64,000 bases of DNA, from assembly GCF_014697475.1 (NCBI RefSeq), contig NZ_JACJRV010000002.1:61515-125514 (forward strand), in the 5' to 3' direction. Both the position numbers and the translations under genes were made by a program. Position 1 is the stretch's first letter, and the number at the start of each line of letters is the position of its first letter. Shown piece after piece: positions 62,595 through 64,000 of this stretch. This DNA is from Nostoc sp. FACHB-152 (GTDB lineage Bacteria; Cyanobacteriota; Cyanobacteriia; Cyanobacteriales; Nostocaceae). Under the pieces are notes generated by a model, which had not been told where the DNA came from, did not search any database, and saw only the letters and a program-made list of their open reading frames with translations.

Positions 62595-63680
62595 CTATTC
62601 GTCAATCAGCCAGGGTTCTTTGATGACTTCTTCATCCAAAATTCTCTTGGGACGCACAATTACAATAACTTTTCCCAGAATGGAGATATCTGGTTCAGTT
62701 TCTAGCCATTGAATATCTAAATCTCCAGCATGATCAACAACAAAATAGCTATTAGCATCCCATTGTCTTTGTGCGCGATCTACAACTATCAGCACTTCTT
62801 CTTTGCTAGTTTTTGTTTGATTAGGAAGGCGATCGCTGTTTGCTAACATCACTACCGGATCTTGTGCATTTAACAACACTTGCCAACCAGGTACTGGTAC
62901 CCAAGCTTGTTCGCCAGCAAACTTAACCATCTGAAATGGTTCTATGGCTGTAATCATAGGTACAGCTTGCAAGTCTTGTGCTGTCAAAGGAAATTTACCC
63001 ACAACCGGGACAATCCGAGGTAATTCTTCTTCGGAATCAAGGCGGTAGAAAGGCAGCAGGGGAGCCGGACGTTTAGGAACCACGGAAAAATCAACTAGCA
63101 GTTGTTCTAATTGCTTCCTGGCTGAATCGGTATGAGCAAAACGCAATCCTTTAGCAATTAAACGAGAGCGTTCTGCCAAATCTGAATTTTGTCGTGCTAA
63201 TTTCCATGCTTGGTAAGCAACTGCATCCCCTACATGAGCCGAAAATCCCTCTGGTAATGTACGTAACCAAAAGTAATCTTTGATCGCTTTAGCTATATCT
63301 CTTGCGCCATCTATATCAAGTTTGTGAATAAAACTTAGTTCTGCCGCCGCCGCCCGTTCTTCTTGAGTCAGCAAGCGTAATTCATACAATACATCACTAC
63401 CTCTTGTACTGTAGTGCGATCGCGCTGCTTCTGATATCCCAACTTTTTCTATAGAATTGTAAACTTGCGCGCCAACCACTACCTGATTTTGTTGAATCGG
63501 CTCAAATCCCGTGGCTTCAAAAATTTCTTGGGGATTATAACCAGATTTTTGCAGAGTAGCGATCGCCCATCCCCACTCCACCCAATTACCTTGCTTTTGC
63601 CTCAGCTTGCGAAGTAACTCTTGTGTCTCATCATTTGCGAGAGGTTGAGGATTTTGTGTGTTGGGTGGTAAATCAGTCAT
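62595..63680 (-). CDS. raf1: RuBisCO accumulation factor 1
   Basis: Raf1 is a dimeric chaperone that brackets RbcL dimers during Rubisco assembly. The N-terminal helical domain (RKLRQKQGNWVEWGWAIATLQKSGY, about residues 24-48, then EERAAAAELSFIHKLDIDGARDIAKAI) and the linker before the C-terminal beta domain (VVPVVGKFPLTAQDL, about 225-239) match cyanobacterial Raf1. The length of 361 residues is standard. It stands alone with a 242-bp upstream region. Confidence 0.93.
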   Translation of the reverse strand: MTDLPPNTQNPQPLANDETQELLRKLRQKQGNWVEWGWAIATLQKSGYNPQEIFEATGFEPIQQNQVVVGAQVYNSIEKVGISEAARSHYSTRGSDVLYELRLLTQEERAAAAELSFIHKLDIDGARDIAKAIKDYFWLRTLPEGFSAHVGDAVAYQAWKLARQNSDLAERSRLIAKGLRFAHTDSARKQLEQLLVDFSVVPKRPAPLLPFYRLDSEEELPRIVPVVGKFPLTAQDLQAVPMITAIEPFQMVKFAGEQAWVPVPGWQVLLNAQDPVVMLANSDRLPNQTKTSKEEVLIVVDRAQRQWDANSYFVVDHAGDLDIQWLETEPDISILGKVIVIVRPKRILDEEVIKEPWLIDE

Positions 63681-63922
63681 AAGCTAAAGTGACAAATAAC
63701 AATTGAGAATAGTACTGATATTTGATCGGCAAATCTTATTTTAATCTTTAACAGCCGAATACCTTTACACTCTACCGCCAAACCAAATTATAAGTTATGA
63801 ATAATACACACAAGTTATGCTTGGAACTATATCAGTAGCTTTACCCAAGGCTTAGTAACTCGATATCAACTAAGCTTAGTTTGGAATATAACAATATAGT
63901 GAATATTTACAGGAATTATCTC

Positions 63923-64000
63923 ATGGATAATCCCATACAGGAAATAAATACAAGTCGTCGTTCAGTGGCTACCTTAGAAAGAGCAAAAAAACTGAAGATA
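63923..64000 (+). CDS. start of an unidentified gene (partial)
   Basis: Twenty-six codons beginning MDNPIQEINTSRRSVATLER run to the window edge. AGGA stands eight bases before the ATG, a good ribosome site. The visible residues are polar and match no family I can name. Confidence 0.55.
   Translation, partial: MDNPIQEINTSRRSVATLERAKKLKI

Overview
The window looks like a chromosomal segment of a filamentous, probably heterocyst-forming cyanobacterium (Nostoc/Calothrix/Tolypothrix type). The evidence is an allophycocyanin subunit, the Rubisco chaperone Raf1, a Ycf37-like photosystem I assembly protein, the NblS partner SipA, SLH-domain porins, many GCGATCGC (HIP1) octamers, heptameric short tandem repeats, and many small mobile repeats in AT-rich intergenic DNA. 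Species cannot be fixed from the sequence alone.

Left part (1-15.3 kb): a fermentation region. It holds a partial hydrogenase maturation protease, an SLH/OprB porin, bifunctional aldehyde/alcohol dehydrogenase (adhE), pyruvate formate-lyase activase (pflA), pyruvate formate-lyase (pflB) and a D-2-hydroxyacid dehydrogenase. Together these could turn pyruvate into formate plus acetyl-CoA, acetyl-CoA into ethanol, and pyruvate into a D-hydroxyacid. Between pflA and pflB sit a three-gene set (alpha/beta hydrolase with a substituted catalytic His, GCS2-type carboxylate-amine ligase, pentapeptide-repeat protein) and an intact IS4-family insertion sequence that landed in an older repeat.

15-25 kb: an unrecognised small protein, a lone allophycocyanin alpha paralogue, a fasciclin protein, a GT39-type membrane glycosyltransferase, a membrane/coiled-coil protein, a cysteine-synthesis locus (decayed cysK, Rrf2 regulator, cysE) and a long pentapeptide-repeat protein. 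The cysK remnant carries a 125-bp mobile element whose removal restores the conserved reading frame.

25-44 kb: a large secreted zinc metalloprotease, a MATE exporter, an orphan histidine kinase, a PPK2 polyphosphate kinase, a peroxiredoxin, sipA, a Spy/CpxP-like periplasmic protein divergent from a NarL-type two-component pair with strong palindromes between them, a deaminase, a voltage-gated-type potassium channel, typA, a Ser/Thr kinase, an HD hydrolase and prs.

45-64 kb: a second Ser/Thr kinase, bioD, an M20 amidohydrolase, coaD overlapping a coiled-coil gene, a copper amine oxidase, ycf37-like, an amino-acid-type binding protein, rpmI-rplT, a secreted protein of three near-identical domains, a Uma2 protein, a UvrD-type helicase with an in-frame low-complexity insertion, a second membrane glycosyltransferase and raf1. 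No tRNA, rRNA or CRISPR array was recognised. The most striking feature is the density of small non-coding mobile repeats, in at least five families. Several have clear target duplications and several sit directly at stop codons.
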